NCBI RefSeq assembly: GCF_027531025.1
Contig: NZ_JAPZQX010000001.1
Coordinates: 1-64,000 of the forward strand
Direction of reading: 5' to 3'
DNA length: 64,000 nucleotides
Origin: Novosphingobium sp.
Lineage (GTDB): Bacteria; Pseudomonadota; Alphaproteobacteria; Sphingomonadales; Sphingomonadaceae
The position numbers and the translations under genes were made by a program. Under the pieces are notes generated by a model. It was not told where the DNA came from and did not search any database. It saw only the letters and a program-made list of their open reading frames with translations. Below are positions 45,247 to 53,152 of the stretch, one piece after another; the stretch's first letter is position 1; every line of letters begins with the position of its first letter.

Positions 45247-47169
45247 CTATGCGAATCCGAATTCGCGCAACAGATTATTGAAGCGCGGATCGGGCCGGAT
45301 CGGATCGAGCAGCGGATCGTTGAGGAGATAGACCAGGCCCGCATCCGCTTCGGCCCGCGCCTTGTCCAGCGCGGCAAAGGCTTCATCGCTCGCCCCCCGC
45401 TGGGCCAGGACCTGGGCCTGCTGGTAGAGGCCGCTATCCCCCAATTCGCCGACCAGGGCAGCAAAGGCCGCATCGGCCGCAGCCGCCTGGCCGCGCCGGT
45501 GGGCGACAATGGCCTTTCCAGGCAGGGCCAGCAGCTTGCTGGTTTCCTGGGCGAATGCGGCCTCGGCCCCGGCAAGATCGCCCATCATCAGCAAGGCATT
45601 GCCGATATCGCCATGAAGCGTGCTGCGCTTTGGATTGATGTCGAGCGCCTTGCGGGCAAAGTCGATCGCCTCGGGCCAGGCGCGGGCGGCATACTTGATG
45701 TTGCCGGCCGACTTGAACATCGAGGCATTGAGCGGATCGAGCGCGGCCGCACGGGCAATCGCCGTATCGGCCGCATCGAACCGGCCGGTGCGGGCGCAAT
45801 AGACGGCATAGCGGCTCAGGACATCGACATCGCCACCGCCCAGCCGCGCGGCCTGCTCGTAGGGAGCGCGCGCTTCCTTCGCCTGCAGGCGGCCATAGAA
45901 CAGCGCATAGCCCAGCGCGATGAAGCCATAGGCGAAATCGGGCGCCAGTTCGGTCGCGCGGCGGGCTTCGGCAACCGCCTCGCCATAAAGCGCCTTGCGC
46001 TCGGCGGTCGCAACATACTGGTTGGCGATCACCGCCAGCGAGCGCGAGCGCGAGGCACGCGCGGCGGCATAGTCCGGATCGAGCACGATGGCCTGTTCAA
46101 ACTTGGCAAGGGCAGCCCGGCCAGATGCCTCGTCGACATGCGATTCGAACAGATCGCGGCCGCGCAAGTAGGCATCGAAAGCGGCCAGGTTCTCGGTCCC
46201 GCCGATCTGCTTGCCGCGCTTGCCATCGAGCTGCTCCCCGATGGTGGCCGAAAGCTCACCCGCCACGGCCACGGCGATCGCGCTCTGCACCGCGAAGACA
46301 TCGGCCAGGCGGCGTTCGAACACGTTCGACCAGGCGTTCTTGCCATCCCGGCCATCGATCAGCGCGGTCGTGACCTTGAGCTGGTCGCCTATCTTCTGGA
46401 CCGTGCCGCTGAGCAGGAAGGCCACGCCCAGCTTGCTGGCGATCGCGCGATCGTCGGCCTCGCCATCGCGGAACTGGTTCGACGAGGTCTGCCCGGCAAT
46501 CTCGAGCAGGGTGTTGCGCGACAGCTGGGCCCGGATTTCAGCGGCCAGCCCATCGGAAAAGTACTGCTGCGCGGGATCGCCGCTGAGGTTGGCAAAGGGC
46601 AGGACCGCGATCGAGTTGCCGGCCGGCCCGCTGCCCAGCAGGCCCGATTTCCAGGCCGCCAGCCCACCGGCGACGGCCAGCGCGGCAATCCCGCCACCAA
46701 TCGCCGTGCGCCGGTCGATCTTCAGCCCCCGGGCGCCTTGGGCGGCCACCGGCAGGGGTTGGTTGTGGAGGGCAGCAATGGCCCGGAGCATTTTCTGGAC
46801 CTGCGGATCATCAGGACGCAATTTGGCCTTGGACAGGTCGATCACCTGGAACTGGCCAAAGCCCAGCGGCGGATCGCTGCCGTCCAGGGCAATCGGCACC
46901 AGCAGCCCGCGATCGCGCCCGCGGGTGGCCTCGTCATGGACCCAGTGTGACCCGACCGAGCTTTTCGACCACAGCACGACCACTGCCCGTGCCCGGTTCA
47001 GCGCTTCCTCGGTAGCGCGCGAATAGCGCTCGCCGCCCTCCAGCAGGCCATCCCACCAGGTCGGGAAGCCGCTCTCCTCGATCAGGCGGATGATCGGCAG
47101 CGCCCGGGCGCGATCCTCGCGCGAGTAGCTGAAGAAGACGCTGGTTGGTGCAGCAGGCTGTTCGCCCAT
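45247..47169 (-). CDS. TIR-domain protein with membrane helix, FlgO-like domain and TPR repeats
   Basis: In this 640-residue protein, residues 9-135 form a TIR/SEFIR-type domain (TSVFFSYSREDRARALPII, FPTWWDGLLEGG, VVLWSKSSVGSHWVHDEA). Glu80 lies in the S-x2-W-x3-E position used as catalytic Glu in TIR NADases. A membrane helix follows at about 180-200 (GGGIAALAVAGGLAAW). Next comes a TolB/FlgO-like domain (IAVLPFANLSGDPAQQYFSDGLAAEI) and then C-terminal TPR repeats from about 330. Similar TIR-helix-TPR proteins are common in alphaproteobacteria, with unproven roles in signalling or defence. The ATG at 47169 starts directly before the TIR domain and has no strong ribosome-binding site. Confidence 0.85.
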   Translation of the reverse strand: MGEQPAAPTSVFFSYSREDRARALPIIRLIEESGFPTWWDGLLEGGERYSRATEEALNRARAVVVLWSKSSVGSHWVHDEATRGRDRGLLVPIALDGSDPPLGFGQFQVIDLSKAKLRPDDPQVQKMLRAIAALHNQPLPVAAQGARGLKIDRRTAIGGGIAALAVAGGLAAWKSGLLGSGPAGNSIAVLPFANLSGDPAQQYFSDGLAAEIRAQLSRNTLLEIAGQTSSNQFRDGEADDRAIASKLGVAFLLSGTVQKIGDQLKVTTALIDGRDGKNAWSNVFERRLADVFAVQSAIAVAVAGELSATIGEQLDGKRGKQIGGTENLAAFDAYLRGRDLFESHVDEASGRAALAKFEQAIVLDPDYAAARASRSRSLAVIANQYVATAERKALYGEAVAEARRATELAPDFAYGFIALGYALFYGRLQAKEARAPYEQAARLGGGDVDVLSRYAVYCARTGRFDAADTAIARAAALDPLNASMFKSAGNIKYAARAWPEAIDFARKALDINPKRSTLHGDIGNALLMMGDLAGAEAAFAQETSKLLALPGKAIVAHRRGQAAAADAAFAALVGELGDSGLYQQAQVLAQRGASDEAFAALDKARAEADAGLVYLLNDPLLDPIRPDPRFNNLLREFGFA

Positions 47170-47380
47170 CGAGGCAGTGCTATCGCTCAATACGGACCGG
47201 CTCCCTGACTGGCTCTGGTAACCAGCAATGCGTAAGTGTTTTTCATTCTTCGGGCGGCGCGGCAATATCGAAAGTGCGTTGCGGTCGGCGCTTGTGGCGG
47301 CAGCGAGGGTGGAGTGGGCCGCCAAGTCGGCGCGACCCGATCGCCGGCAGGGCCAGAACGGTAATTGGACGGACGACCAA

Positions 47381-47415
47381 TGAAAAACGACCGTCCAGTC
47401 ACCTGGACGGTCGTT
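47381..47415 (-). terminator. Rho-independent terminator of the REC-wHTH regulator
   Basis: AACGACCGTCCAG (47386-47398) and CTGGACGGTCGTT (47403-47415) form a perfect 13-bp stem with a 4-nt loop. Read on the minus strand the stem is followed by a T-run, so it terminates leftward transcription coming from the regulator gene ending at 47546. Confidence 0.8.
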
Positions 47416-47496
47416 CGATTCGCGACCCGGAGGAAACCCCCAGGCAGTTCTGGTAACACAACGACTGGATTTGTAACGGCGCTTCGCTTCCGATCA

Positions 47497-47512
47497 TGCT
47501 GCAATCATTACA
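47497..47512 (+). promoter_or_regulatory. 16-bp motif, copy 1
   Basis: TGCTGCAATCATTACA matches TGCTGCAATTACTACA at 48526-48541 in 14 of 16 bases. Both are followed by a similar A-rich, TGG-containing tail. The copies flank the REC-wHTH regulator gene, which makes them candidate binding sites for it or for a nearby regulator. Confidence 0.4.
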
Positions 47513-47545
47513 GAAATGGTAGCATCTGCCTGGTGGCCGACCACG

Positions 47546-48427
47546 TCAGGTCGACTTGGGATCGACCCCGTCCCAGCTTGACGCGAGGTAGCGGCTCATC
47601 AGTTCAAGCGCATGCGGTTCCAGCTGCAGGAGCGTGCGCCGCCGATCGCCGGGATCAAGTTCGCGGCGCACCAGGCCCGCCTCGACGAGCTGGTTGACAT
47701 GTCGCAAGGCCGTACTGAGCGGCACCTGGGTGGAGGCACAGGCGCTGGAAGTGGGCACCATTTCGCCCTTCAGGCCGGCCACGGCGAGATCGAGCAGGAT
47801 GTCCCAGGCCGGACCCGACAGGATCTGCGGATCGAAGAACTTGCTGCGCCGCTGGCGGTGCTGCATCAGGCGCGCAGCAAAGGCCTGCAGCTCTTCCGTG
47901 GTCGGCGTCCGCGGACCGCCGCCGGACGGGAGCTCGGTCGGACTGCTCTCGCCGCCCTCTGGCAGCGGCGTGAGCGCCAGCAGCTTGAAATGGGCAACCG
48001 CGCGCGCCCAGCGCAGGGCCGCCCGCCGCAGCGCGCCTGACATGCCGTCGAGTGAAACCGGCTTCGTCAGGAAGTCGACCGCGCTGGATCGCATCGCGCT
48101 GACGGCTGTTTCAAGTGTGGAATTGCCGGTCACGACAATCGCGACCAGCGGCCGGGTGGGCATGAAGCGATGGGCCAGCTCATCAAGCAGGGTCAGGCCA
48201 TCCATGCCGGGCATGCGCAGGTCGGTCACCACGATTCCGATCGCCGGATCGCCGGCAATCAGCCGCAGCGCCTGGGCGGCATCGGCGGCAACGGTGCAAT
48301 CATAGCCAAGATTCTCGACGAGTTCGGCATACTCCTCGAGGCAGAGTGGATCGTCATCCACGATAAGCACCCGGCAGGTTGCCGGATATCCGCCGGATCG
48401 TCGATCCGGCTGCGTCCTATCTGGCAC
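47546..48427 (-). CDS. Response regulator with receiver and MarR-like winged-helix domains
   Basis: In this 293-residue protein, residues 18-135 are a receiver domain with the acidic cluster D24-D26 (LIVDDDP), the phospho-acceptor Asp69 (VVTDLRMPG), Thr100 and Lys122 (FLTKPVS). After a linker, about 205-290 form a winged helix of MarR style (LSGPAWDILLDLAVAGLKGE, LSTALRHVNQLVEAGLVRREL, DPGDRRRTLLQLEPHA). Receiver-MarR fusions are uncommon. The GTG at 48427 is chosen because AGGAGGAGG lies 7 bp upstream; the longer GTG start at 48463 lacks spacing. It is divergent from the H-NOX kinase cluster. Confidence 0.83.
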   Translation of the reverse strand: MPDRTQPDRRSGGYPATCRVLIVDDDPLCLEEYAELVENLGYDCTVAADAAQALRLIAGDPAIGIVVTDLRMPGMDGLTLLDELAHRFMPTRPLVAIVVTGNSTLETAVSAMRSSAVDFLTKPVSLDGMSGALRRAALRWARAVAHFKLLALTPLPEGGESSPTELPSGGGPRTPTTEELQAFAARLMQHRQRRSKFFDPQILSGPAWDILLDLAVAGLKGEMVPTSSACASTQVPLSTALRHVNQLVEAGLVRRELDPGDRRRTLLQLEPHALELMSRYLASSWDGVDPKST

Positions 48428-48525
48428 CAGCCAGCCTCCTCCTGCGATGAACCGTAGGGTCACCGCCCTTTGAACCCCGTCCCGCCTGCATTGTTATCGA
48501 GTTTGGCTGTCCGGTGAACCGCAAT

Positions 48526-48541
48526 TGCTGCAATTACTACA
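48526..48541 (+). promoter_or_regulatory. 16-bp motif, copy 2, in divergent promoter region
   Basis: This second copy of the motif at 47497-47512 lies in the 276-bp divergent region (48428-48703) between the REC-wHTH gene and the HisKA/H-NOX genes. The region is AT-rich around 48480-48660, as expected for promoters, and holds no other gene I can support. Confidence 0.4.
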
Positions 48542-48703
48542 ATATTGGCAACGATTGGCCGTGTCATCCGTGAAAATGCTGATATTTTCGTTGCCAAGTT
48601 GGCGCAAATCGCAGTGTTTGGTCGACAACGGCGACGGTTGCGGCTCTGATAACGTTACACATTGAAATCGGGCGCGAGGGATCAGTGAGGCTCGGTTCGG
48701 GAG

Positions 48704-48955
48704 TTGGAGAGATTGGAACAGAGTAAAGTCTCGGTGAGCCGCCACGACATAAGACAGCCTCTCAATATCGTGATGCTGGCCTGCACCAACCTGCGCGCCC
48801 GGATCGCACCGCGCCTGAGCCCGGAGGACGCGGTCTATCTGGATGCAAAGATCGGCCGGATCGAACAGCAGGTCGAGCGGATTTCCGGGATGCTGGGGGC
48901 CAGCGTGACAACGCAGGGGCCGGACGCGGGCGATGCTCCAGCCAAGGGGGATTGA
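48704..48955 (+). CDS. Stand-alone HisKA-like dimerisation/phosphoacceptor protein
   Basis: The 83-residue protein consists almost only of a histidine-kinase DHp-like hairpin. An H-box-like segment (VSRHDIRQPLNIVMLACTNLR) with a candidate phospho-His is followed by a second helix (YLDAKIGRIEQQVERISGML). There is no ATP-binding domain. The start is uncertain: TTG at 48704 or 48713, or GTG at 48734. It lies 9 bp before the H-NOX gene. It may accept phosphate from, or regulate, the full kinase at 49514. Confidence 0.65.
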   Translation: MERLEQSKVSVSRHDIRQPLNIVMLACTNLRARIAPRLSPEDAVYLDAKIGRIEQQVERISGMLGASVTTQGPDAGDAPAKGD

Positions 48956-48964
48956 ACCAAGACC

Positions 48965-49507
48965 ATGTATGGAATGATTCATCGCGCAGTGCGGCAGATG
49001 GTGCTGGATACGCGGGGCGAAGCGACCTGGGCGGAGATCGAGCGGGCAGCCGGGCTGGGTCCGGCCGAAATGATCAGCGCCGAAGTCTATGACGACGAGG
49101 TGACGTTGAAGCTGATCGGCGCCACGGCCGAAATACTGGCGGAACCGGTCGACGCGCTGCTGCTGGCCTTCGGACGATACTGGATCAGTTTCGCCGAACG
49201 CGGTTCATTCGGGCGGATCCTGGATTTCACCGGCACCGACCTGGTCAGTTTCATCGGCAATCTCGACAACATGCATCGGGGCGTACAGGCGGTCATGCCA
49301 GACGCGCGGATGCCCACGTTCCATTTGGTGGACTCGACACCGGGTCGACTGATCGTTTCCTACGCCTCGTCCCGCACCGGGCTTGAACGGTTTGTCGAAG
49401 GCCTGTTGCTGGGCCTGCTTGACCGGTTCGGGCTTACTGGCTCGGTCAGCGAGCGACCGGCGAACGGACACGGTCGCCAGTTCCTGCTGACTTATTCCAC
49501 GATCTGA
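48965..49507 (+). CDS. H-NOX heme nitric-oxide sensor
   Basis: The 180-residue protein starts with MYGMIHRAVRQMVLD and has the proximal heme ligand His104 in NLDNMHRGV. Pro117 follows (MPTFH), and the heme-propionate clamp Y-x-S-x-R is Y133, S135, R137 (VSYASSRTG). Length and motifs match bacterial stand-alone H-NOX proteins, which bind NO and inhibit a partner histidine kinase. The partner is the HNOBA-type kinase 6 bp downstream. Confidence 0.93.
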   Translation: MYGMIHRAVRQMVLDTRGEATWAEIERAAGLGPAEMISAEVYDDEVTLKLIGATAEILAEPVDALLLAFGRYWISFAERGSFGRILDFTGTDLVSFIGNLDNMHRGVQAVMPDARMPTFHLVDSTPGRLIVSYASSRTGLERFVEGLLLGLLDRFGLTGSVSERPANGHGRQFLLTYSTI

Positions 49508-49513
49508 TTGCCC

Positions 49514-51094
49514 ATGCAGATCGAGATCGACGAATCCGTCTTGGGGGTGCTGTTCCCGGCGTTCGTCATCCTCGACGATTCGGGCCGGATTCGCCAGTTC
49601 GGACCGACGATCGCCCGCCGGTTTCCGACGATTGCGGGCGGAGACAGGATCGAGACCCACTTCACGATCAGCGGTGCCGCACCGGATGGCGATCTGTCCG
49701 CCCTCGCTGGCTCCTCGCAGACGTTTACCCTGGTCGGCCATGTCGACCAGGCGAGGCTGGTCGGCACGGTGCTGCGTTGCTCCGCCGGGCTGCTGCTGAC
49801 CTTGCGCATGTCACCGGAGAGCTTCCTGCTCGACAGCTCCGACTACACCATGGCCGATTTCGCGCCCGGCGATCCGGCAATTCATGGCCTGCTGCTGCTC
49901 TCGATGCAGCGCGCCCTGCTCGACGAACAGCGCACCGTGGTCCGGGAACTGGCCAAGGAACGGCAGAGCAGCGTCGACCTGCTCGACCGCGTGAGCCGCG
50001 TGGCAGGGTTCATGGCGCATGACTTCAACAACTTCCTGTCGATCATCAAGCTCACCTCGGACCGGATGCGGATGGAGCTGCTGGATCAGCCGCGCCTGCG
50101 CCGGATGCTCGACATCATCAAGAGCACGGCGGCGCGGGGATCGGCGATCACCCGATCGCTGATGACGCTGTCGCACCAGCGCGACGATACCCGGATCCTG
50201 GTCTCGATCGACGACATGATCCGCGACAACGCCCAGTTTTTCTCGACGATCGCGGGGACAGGTGTCCAGATCAAGATGGATCTGGCAACGACCGGCCTGG
50301 TCACTGCAGTCAGTCCGGTTGGAGCACTGAACAGCCTGGTCAATCTGCTGATGAATGCCCGCGATGCCATGCCCGAGGGCGGGTCCATAACGCTCAGGAC
50401 ACAGGTTCGTCGGCTGCCGGCTGGCGCCATTGGCAGATCGGATGAAGCGAGCGATTACATTGTGATCGAGGTGGCCGACACCGGCAAGGGCATGGCGCCC
50501 GAGGTGCTTTCGAAAGCCTTCAAGCCACTGTTCTCGACCAAGCCGTCCGGCAACGGACTGGGGCTGGCTTCAGTCCTCGACTTCGCCCGCGAATCCGGTG
50601 GCGATGCCTGCATAGATTCCACGCTTGGCCGCGGGACCGAGGTTCACATCATGCTCCCGGCCCGGCCCGCTCCCGATGTCGCAATGGCTCGTGAACCTGG
50701 CCTGGCCGGTCCGCACCCAGGGTCCGAGACGGCGCCGACCATTCTGCTGGTGGATGACGAGCCCTATGCGATCGAGGCGCTGGCCGAATTGCTTGAAGCG
50801 GAAGGCTATGCGGTGACCGCCTGCCAGTCTTGCGCGCAGGCGCTGGTGGAACTGGCGTCAAAACCATTCCGGATCCTGCTGACCGACATCGTCATGCCCG
50901 GTGAAAATGGCACGGCCCTGGCCGAGGCGGCCTGCCGGATGCAGCCGGACCTGAAAGTGATCCTGATGAGCGGCTTCGTCCCCGAGGGTCAGTCGATGGC
51001 CGAGGACTGGATGTTCCTGCGCAAGCCGATCGACACCGCCACGCTGACCAGCATGCTGCGTCTGGCGCTAGATGGCCCGGTTGCAGCTGAATAG
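49514..51094 (+). CDS. H-NOX-associated hybrid histidine kinase
   Basis: The 526-residue cytosolic kinase has an N-terminal PAS-like/HNOBA sensor part (about 1-140) and a coiled linker. The H-box is FMAHDFNNFLSIIKL with His169. The ATPase domain has LLMNARDAMPEGG, VADTGKGMAPE and GNGLGLASVLDFARESGG. The C-terminal receiver (409-526) has Asp458 (LLTDIVMPG) and Lys504. The HDFNN type is common in hybrid sensors. The receiver lets it pass signal internally or to a phosphotransfer protein. The ATG at 49514 lies 6 bp after the H-NOX stop, so the pair is coupled. Confidence 0.92.
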   Translation: MQIEIDESVLGVLFPAFVILDDSGRIRQFGPTIARRFPTIAGGDRIETHFTISGAAPDGDLSALAGSSQTFTLVGHVDQARLVGTVLRCSAGLLLTLRMSPESFLLDSSDYTMADFAPGDPAIHGLLLLSMQRALLDEQRTVVRELAKERQSSVDLLDRVSRVAGFMAHDFNNFLSIIKLTSDRMRMELLDQPRLRRMLDIIKSTAARGSAITRSLMTLSHQRDDTRILVSIDDMIRDNAQFFSTIAGTGVQIKMDLATTGLVTAVSPVGALNSLVNLLMNARDAMPEGGSITLRTQVRRLPAGAIGRSDEASDYIVIEVADTGKGMAPEVLSKAFKPLFSTKPSGNGLGLASVLDFARESGGDACIDSTLGRGTEVHIMLPARPAPDVAMAREPGLAGPHPGSETAPTILLVDDEPYAIEALAELLEAEGYAVTACQSCAQALVELASKPFRILLTDIVMPGENGTALAEAACRMQPDLKVILMSGFVPEGQSMAEDWMFLRKPIDTATLTSMLRLALDGPVAAE

Positions 51095-51105
51095 CTCGCG
51101 CCGGA

Positions 51106-51708
51106 CTACCTGATTTCGAGGCCGGCCTTCAGCGCGATCCGCACCGCGTCGGGCGAATTGCTCGCCTGCATCTTGCTCAGCAGGTGAGCCCGGTGAACTT
51201 CGACCGTGCGCGGGCTGATGCTCAGGTGCTCGCCGATCGCGCGGCTGGAAAGACCCTTGGCCATGCAGCCCAGCACTTCCTTCTCGCGCGGGGTCAGCCG
51301 GTTGACCAGCTCGCGCACCTGCGCTTCCGCCTCAAGATGCTCCCACCGTGGCTCATAGATCTCGACACAGTCGTCGATGATCCGGTCCAGTTCGTCGGCT
51401 GCAATCGGCCAGTCGAAATAGTCCACCGCGCCAAGCCGCATCGCTTCCACGAGCGCCCGCGACCGCAGCCGCTCGGCATAGGGCACGACCGCGATCGGCT
51501 TGCCCACTTCCTTGCACCAATTGAGGAGGTCTGCCACCGCAGTGCCTTCGTCGTGGACCAGTACCACCTGGCGCTTGAACTTACCGCCGAGGAACTCGCG
51601 AAAGTCCTCGAAAGGCTCGGCGTGACGCCCGACCGAAGCCAGCACCCGGATCAAACCGGCGCGGTTGGCATAGCTGCTATCGATAACGGATACGGATGTT
51701 TTGCTCAT
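51106..51708 (-). CDS. LuxR/FixJ-type regulator with degenerate receiver
   Basis: The 200-residue protein has a receiver-like N-terminal half and a LuxR HTH at about 135-195 (LTPREKEVLGCMAKGLSSRAIGEHLSISPRTVEVHRAHLLSKM). In the receiver only one acidic residue of the metal pair remains (VIDSS). Asp53 is a possible phospho-site, and the conserved Lys is replaced by Trp100 (DYFDWPI). Phosphorylation-independent control is therefore likely. It converges on the H-NOX kinase gene (11-bp gap). Confidence 0.87.
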   Translation of the reverse strand: MSKTSVSVIDSSYANRAGLIRVLASVGRHAEPFEDFREFLGGKFKRQVVLVHDEGTAVADLLNWCKEVGKPIAVVPYAERLRSRALVEAMRLGAVDYFDWPIAADELDRIIDDCVEIYEPRWEHLEAEAQVRELVNRLTPREKEVLGCMAKGLSSRAIGEHLSISPRTVEVHRAHLLSKMQASNSPDAVRIALKAGLEIR

Positions 51709-51875
51709 GCATCCTACCTAGGGGAAGGTCGCTAGGAGAAACACTCATATCGGTTTCACTATGGCACCGTTGGGCCGGCAATCGATCCGAAAGTTGCAGC
51801 ATTCACCGCCGCAGGGAATTTGTTAGCCCAGTCTCGCCGGGGATCGCGTACGAATATTTCGCAGCTGACCAGACG

Positions 51876-52190
51876 CTAGCCCTGGCGGCCGGTCTTCCAC
51901 TTGGACAGCAGATGGTCGACGACCGGCAGGTAAAGCGGTTGTTCAAACTCCAGCCCGGCGGTGAGCCGGTTCCGCCAACGGACCTGGGCCCGTTGCGGCG
52001 CAAGGTTATCCAGGCTGATGACCAATTGGCCGGCATGGCTCAAGTCGTCATTGGCAAAGATGACCCGGCAACCGTGAGTCGACAGGTCGGTCACCGCCAC
52101 GCTGCAACGCGATACCGTGCCATCACGGGTAGTGCCAGGCATGGCCAATTGACCGCGTGGTTCCCGACGTCGCACCATCTCTTCACTCAT
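51876..52190 (-). CDS. PilZ domain protein (putative c-di-GMP binding)
   Basis: The 104-residue protein is essentially one PilZ domain. RRREPRG near residues 7-13 is the Arg-rich c-di-GMP loop, and VTDLSTHGCRV supplies the D/N-x-S-x2-G motif. The ATG at 52190 has AGGGAG upstream, so the longer frame is rejected. It follows a short Flp-type pilin gene by 59 bp on the same strand. Confidence 0.82.
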   Translation of the reverse strand: MSEEMVRRREPRGQLAMPGTTRDGTVSRCSVAVTDLSTHGCRVIFANDDLSHAGQLVISLDNLAPQRAQVRWRNRLTAGLEFEQPLYLPVVDHLLSKWKTGRQG

Positions 52191-52249
52191 GCTCCCTGCT
52201 CCCGGCCCTTTGAGGGCGCTTTGGCAATCAACGGTTCCCGCAGTGCACA

Positions 52250-52417
52250 CTAGTTCGCCCGATCAGGCTGCCGCATGGCCTGCGCCGCCACATCCAGCCC
52301 AGCACCCAGTTCGCCCGCAAGGCCATCGATCGAAAGAGAGATGGCTACCGCGATGAGCGAGGCGGCGAAACCGTATTCAATTGCAGTTGTTCCGCTGCAA
52401 TTCCGCAAAATCATCAT
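52250..52417 (-). CDS. Short Flp/Fap-type pilin
   Basis: This is a 55-residue peptide: a short N-terminus, then the Flp pilin signature SGTTAIEYGFAASLIAVAISLS with the G-x3-E-Y processing/assembly motif. A hydrophobic helix and a short polar tail follow. Flp pilins build Tad pili. No tad/cpa assembly genes lie in the window, so this is an orphan copy or works with genes elsewhere. Two ATG codons at 52417 and 52414 are possible starts. Its size is easily missed in annotation. Confidence 0.72.
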   Translation of the reverse strand: MMILRNCSGTTAIEYGFAASLIAVAISLSIDGLAGELGAGLDVAAQAMRQPDRAN

Positions 52418-52611
52418 CAATTTCTTCAAGTCTAACCCCCTTGGAGTATCAATGATGATCTAGCAGAGTCTGATCTTTAAAGGTCAATCAAAGAACAGCC
52501 TCGCAAACACCATACTTTTGATTTCATACACGATTTGTTTCTCGATATTAATTGCTTATAATTAGGTGTTTACGTGTATAGACCCCGCTTTCCCTCCTTG
52601 GTACCGACCCC

Positions 52612-52656
52612 TTGTGACGTTCGTCGTCAATTCGACCCGATCGGCGAACGTCACAA
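52612..52656. repeat. 12-bp perfect inverted repeat
   Basis: TTGTGACGTTCG (52612-52623) and CGAACGTCACAA (52645-52656) are exact inverted arms around a 21-nt spacer. They lie about 60 bp upstream of the small TTG-start gene at 52716. With no T-run it is not a typical terminator. It may be a two-site operator or a structured leader. The surrounding stretch 52418-52715 is AT-rich up to about 52580 and holds no other supportable gene. Confidence 0.6.
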
Positions 52657-52715
52657 TCAATGCCAAGCCGGCACCGCCCATCTGGCGACGTGCCGAGTGA
52701 TATGGGGAGCATGGC

Positions 52716-52883
52716 TTGACCAGGATCGCCAAACTCCCGGGCAATGATCCCACGGGTGAACCCGCCGCTGGAACAGGGCAATCTGGCTGGACCAAGCCGC
52801 AACTTGTCCGCCTGGCTCCAGATGAAGCGTCGCATCTGCGGGCGCTCAGCGCCTTCGCCCAGGCCAGGACGCGTGCCTCCTAG
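52716..52883 (+). CDS. Small hypothetical protein (55 residues)
   Basis: The TTG start at 52716 has GGGGAG 6 bp upstream. The peptide MTRIAKLPGNDPTGE... continues with GWTKPQLVRLAPDEASHLRAL and ends RTRAS. I do not recognise the family. The segment TKPQLVRL faintly recalls the P-x-L-x-x-L leader pattern of lasso-peptide precursors, but no lasso genes are nearby. The opposite-strand frame over the same DNA has no start signal. Confidence 0.45.
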   Translation: MTRIAKLPGNDPTGEPAAGTGQSGWTKPQLVRLAPDEASHLRALSAFAQARTRAS

Positions 52884-52900
52884 GCAACGTTACACGCCGC

Positions 52901-52921
52901 CCCCAGGCTGATCGGCTGGGG
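52901..52921 (+). terminator. Weak terminator-like hairpin after the 55-residue gene
   Basis: CCCCAG (52901-52906) pairs with CTGGGG (52916-52921) around a 9-nt loop and is followed by CCTTAT. It begins 18 bp after the stop codon at 52883. Between here and 53152 I see no supportable gene. Confidence 0.35.
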
Positions 52922-53152
52922 CCTTATCCTGTTTGTTGTCAGAAGGGTGCGCGGGCCGCTTCGGTTTCGGCTTGCCGAGCCGCACGGGACTATCGGCCAC
53001 TGCGACCAGTCCGTGCATCGGCCGGCATCAGTCAGCAAACCAGTGGTTGAGAACTGATTGGCAAGCCCTGAAGCAGACCGTCGTTCAAGCCATGTTCGCC
53101 AGGCCCCAGCCAGCCGGTGGTTTGTAGTCGCAGACCTGCTAGGGATCGCGGC

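Larger units (their letters stand above)
47170..47545. other. Intergenic region downstream of the REC-wHTH regulator
   Basis: This 376-bp stretch holds no supportable gene. It contains the minus-strand terminator at 47381-47415 and the first copy of a 16-bp motif (47497-47512). The promoter of the TIR gene should lie near 47170-47340. Between 47364 and 47381 a weak inverted pair (ATTGG/CCAAT) flanks a second copy of the GGACG word found in the terminator stem. Confidence 0.5.

Noticed and set aside
48428..48463. Upstream GTG start of the REC-wHTH regulator at 48463
   Set aside because: The AGGAGGAGG site lies inside that extension and points to the GTG at 48427.
52548..52835. 95-residue minus-strand frame over the inverted repeat
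   Set aside because: No start signal and unstructured composition; the plus-strand frame at 52716 has a ribosome-binding site.
52716..52883. Lasso-peptide precursor
   Set aside because: The P-x-L-x-x-L resemblance is faint and no lasso cyclase, protease or RRE gene is in the window.
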